From positions 1 through 64,000 of the forward strand of contig JBMFOT010000006.1 in the NCBI GenBank assembly GCA_049969495.1: a stretch of DNA of 64,000 nucleotides, in the 5' to 3' direction. Of the stretch, positions 34,754-42,141 are shown piece by piece. Numbering within the stretch: the first letter of the stretch is position 1; each line of letters starts with the position of its first letter. The translations under genes were made by a program, and so were the position numbers. The notes under the pieces were generated by a model. The model ran no database searches and was not told the origin of the DNA. It saw nothing but the letters and a program-made list of their open reading frames with translations. Source of the stretch: HRBIN16 sp049969495 (GTDB lineage: Bacteria > Armatimonadota > HRBIN16).

Positions 34754-35752
34754 ATGCTTACGAAAAGGGCGACTATCAAAGATATAGCGGCACGGGTGGG
34801 CGTCTCTGCAACGGTAGTGTCGCAGGTGCTGCGAGGGGTACAGGGGGCGATGGTCTCCACAGCCACACGCCAGCGCATCCTGGACACTGCCCGCGAGCTG
34901 GGCTATCGTCCCAACCGACAAGCGCAGGCACTGGTGGGAGGCAAGACGTATACAGTGGCTATTTGGAAACATGGTCTGCACTCGCCCTTCCACGCCTGGG
35001 TGATACACGAGTGTGCGCAGCAGGCGTACGCCGACGGCTATGAGGTGATTATTCGTGACTTTACCTCCGTGCGCGAGGACACTTTATGGATGCACATCAA
35101 CGATGTAGACGGTATCCTGGCGCACGAGTGTCCTGCTCATGCGCGAATGCTCCTGCAACAGCATCCACACGCGCGTTTACCGATAGTCAGCATGGGCGCC
35201 TTTTACATCACGGAATGCGACCATGTGGGTATAGACCTGTATCCGGCTGCGCGCGAGGCGGTGCAGCATCTCGTTGGCAACGGCTGTCGTCGTATCGCAT
35301 ACGTGGCGCATGACCCCGACCGATCTTCCGGGGAGCCGCGCTACGAGGCATACCGGTCGGTGCTGCAGGAGGCAGGCATTCCGCTAGAGTACATCGCCCT
35401 GCGTGACGCCCCTCGCGCCGAGGCGCGTCGCCTGCTACGAGAGTACTTTCAACAGCAGGGAACGCCCGACGGCATCTTTTGCCATAACGACGATGCGGCG
35501 ATAACTTGCTTACGTGCAGTGTATGACACGGGCGCTCGCGTGCCGGATGACGTTGCGCTGGTGGGATGCGACGGCATCGATGAGACACAATACACCTTTC
35601 CGGAGCTCAGCACGATTGTACAACCGATAGAGGAGATGTGCCAACAGGCATGGAGGCTGTTCAGGCAGCGACTGGAGCAGCCGGGTAGGGAAATTGAAGG
35701 GGTGATATTGCCTGCCCGGTTCGTCGCTCGTGGCTCTTCGCTGCGTTCTTAA
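34754..35752 (+). CDS. LacI-family transcriptional regulator
   Basis: 332 residues. The N-terminal helix-turn-helix and hinge (TIKDIAARVGVSATVVSQVL, then RPNRQAQALVGG) are followed by a periplasmic-binding-type sensor domain with VALVGCDGIDETQYTFPELS near the C-terminus. Binds an unknown sugar or sugar derivative. The operator upstream suggests autoregulation. The next genes (pilin-like protein, small protein, Tat-signal oxidoreductase) may form its regulon. The start is the ATG at 34754; a TTG at 34733 is less likely. Confidence 0.92.
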   Translation: MLTKRATIKDIAARVGVSATVVSQVLRGVQGAMVSTATRQRILDTARELGYRPNRQAQALVGGKTYTVAIWKHGLHSPFHAWVIHECAQQAYADGYEVIIRDFTSVREDTLWMHINDVDGILAHECPAHARMLLQQHPHARLPIVSMGAFYITECDHVGIDLYPAAREAVQHLVGNGCRRIAYVAHDPDRSSGEPRYEAYRSVLQEAGIPLEYIALRDAPRAEARRLLREYFQQQGTPDGIFCHNDDAAITCLRAVYDTGARVPDDVALVGCDGIDETQYTFPELSTIVQPIEEMCQQAWRLFRQRLEQPGREIEGVILPARFVARGSSLRS

Positions 35753-35829
35753 TATGGCGATCAGGGGTAGAGTGCAGTGGCTGCCCCTTGATTAAGCGCA
35801 TAAACAACAACGATCGGAGGGATTATCCA

Positions 35830-36675
35830 ATGAAACGCAGCGCTTTCACGCTCATTGAGCTGCTGGTCGTTATCGCGATTATCGCGATACTGGCAGCGAT
35901 CCTGTTCCCGGTGTTCGCTCAGGCACGCGAGAAGGCACGTAGCATCACCTGCCTGAGCAACACTAAGCAAGTCGGACTGGCAGCAGCCATGTACTTGCAG
36001 GATTATGACGAAACAACGGCGCCTGCCAAAACATGCGGTGGGGACGGCACGTGTGCCACGGCACCTGCGCCTGGGCGATTCTCCTGTGCCAACGATTCGA
36101 TAAGCCCACCCTACTACATCGAGTGCATTGGGCCTTTTGCTTCCTTCCAGGACCTGGTGCAGCCATATATGAAGAACTACGGGTTGCTAGTTTGCACCTC
36201 GAACCCTCAAAGAGGCGTTTGGCCCACGGATCCGACCTGCGATGGTACCGCCGGCAATCGACAGTACACTTACAAAGTGAACCACTATGCGGTGTCGCCG
36301 GTCGTGTACCTGAACAACTATGATCCCAACATGCAGAACCCGTACGTCGGATGGACGGCGATCGGGGCACCTCTCGCTCGATTTGCCACTCCCGCATCGC
36401 TGATACTGCTTGCCGAGTTCTACGGCACCTGTCCTGACGTGCGCAACAGTATCCATGACATCGACTGTGGTATCCACAACGGGGGATCAAACTACGTCTT
36501 TGTAGACGGTCACGCGAAGTGGTACCGTTTCCTGCAGACAGTCACCCCGGACAGGACATGCATGTGGGCAGGCGAAGAAGACCCGAACGCACAGCTGGTT
36601 ATTTGCACCGCCTACAAGAACAAAGTCATCGCCAGGGCACCGGGTAGGCCGTTCTTGCAGAAGTGTCTGCAGTAG
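35830..36675 (+). CDS. Pilin-like protein, N-terminal methylation and H-X9-DG type (DUF1559)
   Basis: 281 residues beginning MKRSAFTLIELLVVIAIIAI, a type IV pilin/pseudopilin leader with the Glu-5 equivalent and a hydrophobic helix, then ILFPVFAQAREKARSITCLS. Near the C-terminus HNGGSNYVFVDGHAKW matches H-X9-DG. Such proteins are greatly expanded in Planctomycetes and Armatimonadota and are assumed to be exported and assembled at the surface, perhaps in sugar capture. GGAGG precedes the ATG. Lies between lacI and a small membrane protein gene. Confidence 0.93.
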   Translation: MKRSAFTLIELLVVIAIIAILAAILFPVFAQAREKARSITCLSNTKQVGLAAAMYLQDYDETTAPAKTCGGDGTCATAPAPGRFSCANDSISPPYYIECIGPFASFQDLVQPYMKNYGLLVCTSNPQRGVWPTDPTCDGTAGNRQYTYKVNHYAVSPVVYLNNYDPNMQNPYVGWTAIGAPLARFATPASLILLAEFYGTCPDVRNSIHDIDCGIHNGGSNYVFVDGHAKWYRFLQTVTPDRTCMWAGEEDPNAQLVICTAYKNKVIARAPGRPFLQKCLQ

Positions 36676-36686
36676 GGAGGCTAGCG

Positions 36687-36875
36687 ATGAATAAGGAAGT
36701 GCACTGGGGCTGGGTCATTGCTGCCATTGTGGTAGCGATACTGATACTCGTGGGTGGGCTCTGGTGGCAAGATAAGAAGCGCACCGCCGAGTACATCAAG
36801 TATCGCCAGGAGGTGGTGGCAGGCGAGCAGCGGATTGGAGCTCCCGCGGGACCGGCTTCACGTGAGGAGCGGTAG
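36687..36875 (+). CDS. Small single-pass membrane protein
   Basis: 62 residues: short N-terminus, one helix (WVIAAIVVAILILVGGLWW), then a charged tail ending in GAPAGPASREER. GGGAGG lies eight bases upstream. Twelve bases after the pilin-like gene and before a terminator, so almost surely co-transcribed with it. I do not recognise a family. By position it corresponds to the small proteins beside the second pilin-like gene, but it lacks their GPMLPKSQR motif. Confidence 0.75.
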   Translation: MNKEVHWGWVIAAIVVAILILVGGLWWQDKKRTAEYIKYRQEVVAGEQRIGAPAGPASREER

Positions 36876-36939
36876 CTTGCTTGCTGCTCGCATCACGCGA
36901 TAACACAAGCAACTCGATTCGCAGGCCAATCTGCTTCTG

Positions 36940-36973
36940 CCGGTATGCCCGCGCAGGGCATACCGGGCTTTTT
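36940..36973 (+). terminator. Rho-independent terminator
   Basis: CCGGTATGCCC-GCGCA-GGGCATACCGG (36940-36966) followed by GCTTTTT. Ends the lacI/pilin/small-protein unit about 65 bases after the last stop. Confidence 0.88.
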
Positions 36974-37071
36974 GTGCCTGAGCAAGGGAAACCCTGCGCG
37001 AACGGCGAAAGGAAAAGTGAATGGGATGCGAAGACAATTGCGCAGGGAATCAGTCGAAGGGGGAAGGAACG

Positions 37072-38514
37072 ATGCACAAGCTTTCGCGACGACGCTTCTT
37101 GCAGGATTCGCTGGCACTGCTGGCGGTCAGTGCACTGCCCGCTCCCGTTTTCGCCTCGGTCAAGGTGGCTCGTAAGCAAGCCAGCTCCAACGAGCGCATC
37201 GGCGCGGCGGTCATCGGCTTCAACGGGCAGGGCAAAAGCCACATCCGTCAGCTGCTGGCTCAACCCGATGTGGACCTGGTGGCGCTGTGCGACGTGGACG
37301 AGGCGGTATGGCCCATCGGACTGAAGATTGTGGAAGACGCGGGCAGACCCAAACCCAAAACCTATCAGGACATCCGCAAACTGCTGGAAGACAAGGACGT
37401 GGACGTGGTGACCATCGCCACGCCCAATCACTGGCACGCACTCGCCGCTATCTGGGCGATGATGGCGGGCAAGGATGTGTATGTTGAAAAGCCCTCTAGC
37501 CATAACGTGTGGGAAGGTCGCCGCACGGTAGACATTGCCCGACAGCTGGGGCGCATCTGCCAAGTGGGCACGCAGATTCGCTCCTCCGAAGGCATCCGCC
37601 AGGCGATGCAGTACCTGCACGAGGGCAAGCTGGGCAAGGTGTACCTGGCGCGCGGACTGTGCTATAAACGACGCGATTCTATCGGCAAGGTACCCGGGCC
37701 ACAGGAACCACCCGCCACGGTAGACTACGACATCTGGCTGGGACCCGCGCCCAAGAAGCCTGTGATGCGCCAGCGGTTCCATTACGACTGGCACTGGTTC
37801 TGGGACTACGGCAACGGCGACCTGGGTAACCAGGGTGTGCACCAGATGGACATCGCCCGCTGGGGCTTGAACAAGAATACCCTGCCGAACAAGGTGCTGG
37901 GCTTGGGCGGGCGCTTCGGCTATGTGGACGACGGTGAGACGCCCAACACCGAGCTGGTCTTCTGCGACTACGGCGATAGCCAGCTCATCTTCGAAGTGCG
38001 CGGGCTGGAGACCCCCGACCTGAAGGGCGTCAAGGTCGGTAACATCTTCTACGGCGAGAAGGGTATCATGGTCATCCCCAGCTACAGCCAGGCGATTGTG
38101 TTCGACAACGACGGCAACAAGGTGACCGAGTTCGGCGCGGGTGGCGACCACATGCGCAACTTCCTCGACGCGGTGCGCAGCCGAAAGCACACCGACCTGC
38201 ACGCCGACATCGAAGAGGGGCATCTCTCCAGCGCGTTGTGTCATCTGGGCAACATCTCCTATCGGCTGGGTGAGCTGGTACCCTTTGACGCCGAGAAGAA
38301 AGCCTTCGGGGATAACAAGGAGGCTTACGAGACCTTTGCCCGCTTCGAGGAGCACCTCGCGGCAAACAACATCGTGCTGCGGGAAACAAAGTATCGCCTG
38401 GGACGCGAACTGCAAATTGATGCCCACCACGAAACCTGCGGGCGCGATTCGCGGGCGAACCGTTTGCTCACCCGCGAGTACCGAAAACCCTACGTCGTGC
38501 CAGAGAAGGTGTAG
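37072..38514 (+). CDS. Tat-exported Gfo/Idh/MocA-family oxidoreductase
   Basis: 480 residues. The twin-arginine signal SRRRFLQDSLALLAVSALP marks folded export. A Rossmann domain (IGAAVIGFNGQGKSH; CDVDEAVW) and the catalytic-domain motif VYVEKPSSHNVWEGR (EKP) follow, then WFWDYGNGDLGNQGVHQMDI. Related exported enzymes act on sugars with a tightly bound NAD(P). GGGAAGGA precedes the ATG. The last codons (KV, stop) lie inside a 51-bp sequence repeated after hicB. Confidence 0.92.
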   Translation: MHKLSRRRFLQDSLALLAVSALPAPVFASVKVARKQASSNERIGAAVIGFNGQGKSHIRQLLAQPDVDLVALCDVDEAVWPIGLKIVEDAGRPKPKTYQDIRKLLEDKDVDVVTIATPNHWHALAAIWAMMAGKDVYVEKPSSHNVWEGRRTVDIARQLGRICQVGTQIRSSEGIRQAMQYLHEGKLGKVYLARGLCYKRRDSIGKVPGPQEPPATVDYDIWLGPAPKKPVMRQRFHYDWHWFWDYGNGDLGNQGVHQMDIARWGLNKNTLPNKVLGLGGRFGYVDDGETPNTELVFCDYGDSQLIFEVRGLETPDLKGVKVGNIFYGEKGIMVIPSYSQAIVFDNDGNKVTEFGAGGDHMRNFLDAVRSRKHTDLHADIEEGHLSSALCHLGNISYRLGELVPFDAEKKAFGDNKEAYETFARFEEHLAANNIVLRETKYRLGRELQIDAHHETCGRDSRANRLLTREYRKPYVVPEKV

Positions 38515-38556
38515 CCCTCACTCTCCCCCCTCTCCCAGGCGTCGGGAGAGGGGGCT
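38506..38556 (+). repeat. 51-bp direct repeat, left copy
   Basis: Identical over 51 bases to 39125-39175. It carries the last two codons and stop of the oxidoreductase gene and a CCCCTCTCCC/GGGAGAGGGG hairpin. With the right copy it brackets the hicAB cassette. Confidence 0.92.
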
Positions 38557-38563
38557 TGACGGT

Positions 38564-38592
38564 TTGTTCCGCAACGCTACCTGTGCTAAAAT
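38564..38592 (+). promoter_or_regulatory. hicAB promoter with extended -10
   Basis: TTGTTC (38564-38569), 17 bases, TGC-TAAAAT (-10 at 38587-38592). Lies inside the repeat-bounded segment, so the cassette carries its own promoter. Confidence 0.55.
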
Positions 38593-38632
38593 AATGGAGG
38601 AGTGTACTTGAAACTGTGTGTTAGGGACAAGT

Positions 38633-38857
38633 ATGAGTGGAAGACAGCTACGAGGGCTGAAAGGGGAAGAGGTTATCAAAGCTTTTGAAAGAGCGGGAGG
38701 CGTTGTGCGCAAAGGGAAAGGAAGTCATGTGAACATCAAGATGCCGAACGGAGCGCTCATCACTATTCCAGTGGTATCGGAAGTCAAGGTTGGCTTGCTG
38801 AAGGCGGCGATTCACCGAGCAGGGCTCAGCGAGGAAGAGTTTATCCGTTTCCTCTAA
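38633..38857 (+). CDS. hicA: HicA toxin (mRNA interferase)
   Basis: 74 residues of double-stranded-RNA-binding fold. LKGEEVIKAFERAGGVVRKG leads to the catalytic histidine in GKGSHVNIKMP, and the tail KAAIHRAGLSEEEFIRFL is typical. HicA cleaves mRNA unless held by HicB. The ATG at 38633 has TAGGGA upstream; an in-frame GTG at 38618 would add five residues. Toxin before antitoxin is the normal hicAB order. The gap to hicB is 12 bases with AAAGGAGGAG. Confidence 0.92.
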   Translation: MSGRQLRGLKGEEVIKAFERAGGVVRKGKGSHVNIKMPNGALITIPVVSEVKVGLLKAAIHRAGLSEEEFIRFL

Positions 38858-38869
38858 AGGAGGAGCACA

Positions 38870-39133
38870 ATGGACTATACCGTTATCATCCACGATGCGG
38901 AAGAAGGTGGATACTGGATAGAAGTACCCGCCTTACCCGGTTGCTTCTCGCAGGGCGAGAGCATGGAAGAAGCCTTGCAAAACATCCAGGAAGCCATCGC
39001 TGTGCACCTCGATGCTTTGGCAGAAGAAGGAAAAAGTGCCCCACCCGACATCGGCTGGATGGTGGCACGGGTAGCAGTGCCGAAGATACAGGCTCAACCA
39101 ACAGCTACACGCAAAAGGGCTCACAAGGTGTAG
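38870..39133 (+). CDS. hicB: HicB antitoxin
   Basis: 87 residues of the short HicB form: DYTVIIHDAEEGGYWIEVPA, LPGCFSQGESMEEALQNIQE and IAVHLDALAEEG. It neutralises HicA. No helix-turn-helix or ribbon-helix-helix domain follows the partial RNase H-like fold, so autoregulation would need another means. The last codons (KV, stop) come from the right copy of the 51-bp repeat, so the tail of this protein is repeat-derived. Confidence 0.9.
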   Translation: MDYTVIIHDAEEGGYWIEVPALPGCFSQGESMEEALQNIQEAIAVHLDALAEEGKSAPPDIGWMVARVAVPKIQAQPTATRKRAHKV

Positions 39134-39175
39134 CCCTCACTCTCCCCCCTCTCCCAGGCGTCGGGAGAGGGGGCT
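39125..39175 (+). repeat. 51-bp direct repeat, right copy
   Basis: Exact copy of 38506-38556, again including an AAGGTGTAG gene end and the hairpin that could serve as a two-way terminator between hicB and the convergent small-protein gene. Confidence 0.92.
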
Positions 39176-39182
39176 CTTGTGT

Positions 39183-39401
39183 TTAGCGGGCGGTCTGCTC
39201 GCCTCCGGCTGGAGGGGCAACTCCCCCACCGCCCGGTGGTCCCATCCGCTGTGACTTGGGCAGCATCGGACCGGTGTAATAGCCGGGGGGCGGAGGCTCC
39301 TCCTTCTGTGCCTGAAAACGCAGTAGCATGGCTATGCCTACCAGCACAATGCCCACCAGTAACAGGATGAGGATGTTCTTCTGCCTGCCAGTTGCACCCA
39401 T
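39183..39401 (-). CDS. Small membrane protein with GPMLPKSQR motif (copy A)
   Basis: 72 residues: basic N-terminus, one membrane helix (ILILLLVGIVLVGIAMLL), then a proline-rich outside tail with GYYTGPMLPKSQR and a Gly/Pro-rich end. GGAGGAAAG precedes the ATG. It shares the YYxGPMLPKSQR motif with the neighbouring gene and lies downstream of a pilin-like gene on the same strand. Not a family I know. The motif suggests a conserved interaction or processing site. Confidence 0.75.
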   Translation of the reverse strand: MGATGRQKNILILLLVGIVLVGIAMLLRFQAQKEEPPPPGYYTGPMLPKSQRMGPPGGGGVAPPAGGEQTAR

Positions 39402-39458
39402 CGCTGCTTTCCTCCACACTGCCGAAATGAAGCCCCCGCCCACAGGCGGGGGCTTCGG

Positions 39459-39641
39459 CTAATTCGTTGTCCCTTGAGCGGGTGTGCTTCCCCTCTGGCT
39501 CTTGGGAAGCATAGGACCCTCGTAGTAGCCCTCTGCCTTGGGGTCTTCTTTCTTTCCACAGGCGGTGATACTCAGGCCGATGACCACGAGCCACAAAAGG
39601 CTGAGCACGAGCAGTATCGCTCTGACGATGCCTCTTCGCAT
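39459..39641 (-). CDS. Small putative lipoprotein with GPMLPKSQR motif (copy B)
   Basis: 60 residues: MRRGIVRAILLVLSLLWLVV leads into a lipobox-like ITAC, then GYYEGPMLPKSQRGS and a short tail. The Cys suggests lipid anchoring, unlike copy A. Only four bases separate it from the stop of the pilin-like gene upstream, and 57 bases from copy A, so the three form one operon. Role unknown. Confidence 0.75.
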   Translation of the reverse strand: MRRGIVRAILLVLSLLWLVVIGLSITACGKKEDPKAEGYYEGPMLPKSQRGSTPAQGTTN

Positions 39642-39645
39642 GGGA

Positions 39646-40464
39646 CTACTCCATCGAGAAAGTGAAGTAGCGCTCGTAGTACACGGTCTGCCCGTTCTCG
39701 ACGGTGGTCGCTAGGTAGCGCTCCGGATTGCGCTTGATGTTCTTGGCATGACCATCCAGGAAGGTAAAGTTCGCACCGTCCTGGTGGATCTTCTGCGATT
39801 CGCAACCGATGGAGATGACCACATAGGTGGGGCCTTTGTCCAACATGGTGATGCCGTCACCTATGAGGATGGTCTCCGCCGGTCGCTTGATTTCCGGCAT
39901 ATACCGGGTAAGCCCACCACTTTCAGCTGGATAGCACAGACTACCCGGGAAGTGGTAGTAAGGATTCTCAGGGGTGCCTGCGCCACCGCGCTGCGCCATC
40001 TGGAACACGATGCCGTAGTGAGCGAAGACCTGAGTGGGAGGCCAGTAGGGGTCCATCTCACCCGGATAGCAGTCAGGCATGTTGACACCCTCCATGTACC
40101 TTTCCTGGCTCCACGAGGGGCATCGATGCAAGCCAGCAGGCTGTCCACCTACAGTGTAGGTCCGCCCTGCATCTGGCGGCACCAGAGTGCTTTTGATGTA
40201 CGGATGTAGCAGACCGAACCAGAACCGCTCGTTCAAGGGCTGCCCGGGGTACTCCCGAATCTTGAACCAGGGCACGATGGCTTCATCGTAGTCCTGGGCA
40301 TACATCAGGATCGCCGTGCCGAACTGTTTGGAGTTGGACAGACACGACGATTTCCGAGCCGCTTCTCGCGCCTGCGAGAAGACGGGGAACAGGATCGCTG
40401 CCAGTATCGCGATAATCGCGATAACAACCAGCAGCTCGATGAGCGTAAAAGCATGTCGTTTCAT
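39646..40464 (-). CDS. Pilin-like protein, N-terminal methylation and H-X9-DG type (second copy)
   Basis: 272 residues starting MKRHAFTLIELLVVIAIIAI, followed by ILFPVFSQAREAARKSSCLS and, near the end, HQDGANFTFLDGHAKN (H-X9-DG). Exported pilin-like surface protein as for the gene at 35830. Own promoter plus a LacI-type palindrome upstream; two small GPMLPKSQR proteins follow in the operon. The frame is open to 40581, but that part overlaps the promoter. Confidence 0.92.
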   Translation of the reverse strand: MKRHAFTLIELLVVIAIIAILAAILFPVFSQAREAARKSSCLSNSKQFGTAILMYAQDYDEAIVPWFKIREYPGQPLNERFWFGLLHPYIKSTLVPPDAGRTYTVGGQPAGLHRCPSWSQERYMEGVNMPDCYPGEMDPYWPPTQVFAHYGIVFQMAQRGGAGTPENPYYHFPGSLCYPAESGGLTRYMPEIKRPAETILIGDGITMLDKGPTYVVISIGCESQKIHQDGANFTFLDGHAKNIKRNPERYLATTVENGQTVYYERYFTFSME

Positions 40465-40504
40465 TACCGTTTTACCCTCCTGACCTTGGATGTGATGAAT
40501 TATG

Positions 40505-40581
40505 TCAAGCGCTTGAAAGCGCCGGACATCCTGTGTATACATATTCAGAAAGATTATACCTAACCTTCTTTTTTTCCGCAA
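40505..40581 (-). promoter_or_regulatory. Promoter and LacI-type operator of the second pilin-like operon
   Basis: On the minus strand TTGCGG (40581-40576), 17 bases, TATAAT (40558-40553). Downstream, at about +30, is the perfect 12-bp palindrome TCAAGCGCTTGA (40505-40516), with the central CG usual for LacI-family operators. The position fits a roadblock repressor. The sequence differs from the operator in front of the lacI gene at 34754. Confidence 0.7.
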
Positions 40582-40689
40582 CCCTGCACCATAATCTAAT
40601 GCTATTCGTTGTTATTTTAAGCCTTCCTTCCCATTTTGTCAATAACTATTAAGTCTTCCAGCGATTTTACTGTACTTTTGCGGAGATGA

Positions 40690-40718
40690 CAGGGCGTGGC
40701 GGGTAGTACCACGCCCTG
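40690..40718 (-). terminator. Hairpin after the dockerin-type gene
   Basis: CAGGGCGTGG (40690-40699) and CCACGCCCTG (40709-40718) form a perfect 10-bp stem just past the stop at 40732. The T-run is weak, so termination is likely but not certain. Confidence 0.6.
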
Positions 40719-40731
40719 GGGGAAATAAGTC

Positions 40732-41937
40732 TTACTCATCCCCGATCGCGCCGAAGTTTGCCACCAGGATGCCGAAATCGAACAGGGTCACTTCCTCATC
40801 TCCGTCGAGGTCGGCATCGGGGTTCCAGTTCTCATCACCGGGCATACTGCCGAAGGCGGCAACCAGCGCACCGAAGTCGAACAGGGTTACCTCGTTGTCG
40901 CCGTCGATGTCGCCGTTTATCAGCGACACATCTACGCCCGTAACATCTGCACCGGCGACCACCACGCCCGGTACCACGACGCGCAACCAGTGGCTGGCTT
41001 TGAAGGCGATGTCATACGTGCCATCCGCCACGTCGATGATGGTATAGGAGCCGTCAGCGTTCAGGTTAATCTGCTCGGAGCGCACCACGTTGCCGTCCTG
41101 CCGCAGCGCCACATTAATCGGCACCTGCGTGATGTCACCGCCGAAGTCGGTGAGGGTCACGGTTCCACTAACGGAGAAGCTCGCAGGCAGAATGTTGTGT
41201 AACGCCGCCACGTACACGATGTCCGCGTCGAACCGGGTGTTGGGATAGGGCTGGTTGGGCGTTGCGGATTGAGGTCCTTGCAAAGGCACATAGCCGGCCC
41301 CGCCGCCAAGGATCACGTTACCCTGTCCGCTCGGATTATCCACGCGGTCGGCGTCGATGAGGTTGGCAATCATGATGGCGTCGATCGATTCTCCATCCTG
41401 CAGACCGAAGTCGCTGAGGTTGTACGCTGTGGCAAAGACGTTGTAGCCGGTAGTGAAGGAGTTAGCAAACTCGTAACGCCACTGGCTGAACTCGGTAGAT
41501 CCCTTCTTGCGTACCGCCACCATGAACCCCTCTGGCGCACCCAGCGAACCGACCTCGTATACCACAAAGTCTTCGCCGGACAGGTTGGGCAGTCGCTTGC
41601 CCTCCCAGTCGACCAGAATGATTTTGCGCACGGTGGGATCGGTGACATGCCCCAGCTCCACAAAGCGCGCTCGTCCTGAGGGACTACCGTTCATGATCCA
41701 TCCGATGCTCTTGGTGCGGTCGAAACTGGGCTGGTCATACAGAAAGTCGGAATCGTAGAAGCTAAAGCCACTCACATTATCGGGAAGCACCGGTAGCGCG
41801 CGCGTGGGGCTGTTCGCGAGGTCCCATGAGTAGCCACCTACCGTGAAGACCTGTGCTGTTACCGGCTGCGGAGTAGCGAGCAAAAGAGCTACCCCACACA
41901 CCAGAGCGATGTGGAGATAGACGCTGGCGAAACGCAT
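40732..41937 (-). CDS. Secreted protein with C-terminal dockerin type I repeats
   Basis: 401 residues. Signal peptide (1-28, ending VTAQ). A globular region of unknown family follows (about 30-250), then a small beta domain (SGTVTLTDFGGDITQVPINV, carboxypeptidase-regulatory-like) and two EF-hand-like calcium loops, GDIDGDNEVTLFDFGALVA and ADLDGDEEVTLFDFGILVA. These paired loops are the dockerin signature. In Planctomycetes and Armatimonadota such tails occur in secreted proteins without a known cohesin scaffold. No enzyme motif was seen. Gap 41938-42141 shows only a tandem GTAATAC direct repeat. Confidence 0.8.
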   Translation of the reverse strand: MRFASVYLHIALVCGVALLLATPQPVTAQVFTVGGYSWDLANSPTRALPVLPDNVSGFSFYDSDFLYDQPSFDRTKSIGWIMNGSPSGRARFVELGHVTDPTVRKIILVDWEGKRLPNLSGEDFVVYEVGSLGAPEGFMVAVRKKGSTEFSQWRYEFANSFTTGYNVFATAYNLSDFGLQDGESIDAIMIANLIDADRVDNPSGQGNVILGGGAGYVPLQGPQSATPNQPYPNTRFDADIVYVAALHNILPASFSVSGTVTLTDFGGDITQVPINVALRQDGNVVRSEQINLNADGSYTIIDVADGTYDIAFKASHWLRVVVPGVVVAGADVTGVDVSLINGDIDGDNEVTLFDFGALVAAFGSMPGDENWNPDADLDGDEEVTLFDFGILVANFGAIGDE

Positions 41938-42141
41938 TTCGAGTACACCCTCCTTCCCAAGTAATTACGCGCGTGCCCTGCTAGAAGCCATGTAATACCG
42001 TAATACGGCAAAAATGGCTCTTTCGCCTGCTCTTTGCAAAACCTCTCCACTTTACTTAATATGCATCAACCGTACCAAAACCCTGCGTTTTTGCGGAAAG
42101 AAACGAAAATAACAGTAAAAATCCTCGATTAGAAAATGCTA

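Noticed and set aside
36796..38430. 544-codon minus-strand frame opposite the Gfo/Idh/MocA gene
   Set aside because: Antisense shadow of a well-supported gene; its product has no recognisable motif.
38506..39175. CRISPR-like direct repeats
   Set aside because: Only two copies, with a 568-base interval that holds hicAB; no array.
41938..42141. Operator or riboswitch upstream of the dockerin gene
   Set aside because: Only a tandem GTAATAC repeat and AT-rich sequence; no known leader or promoter could be supported.
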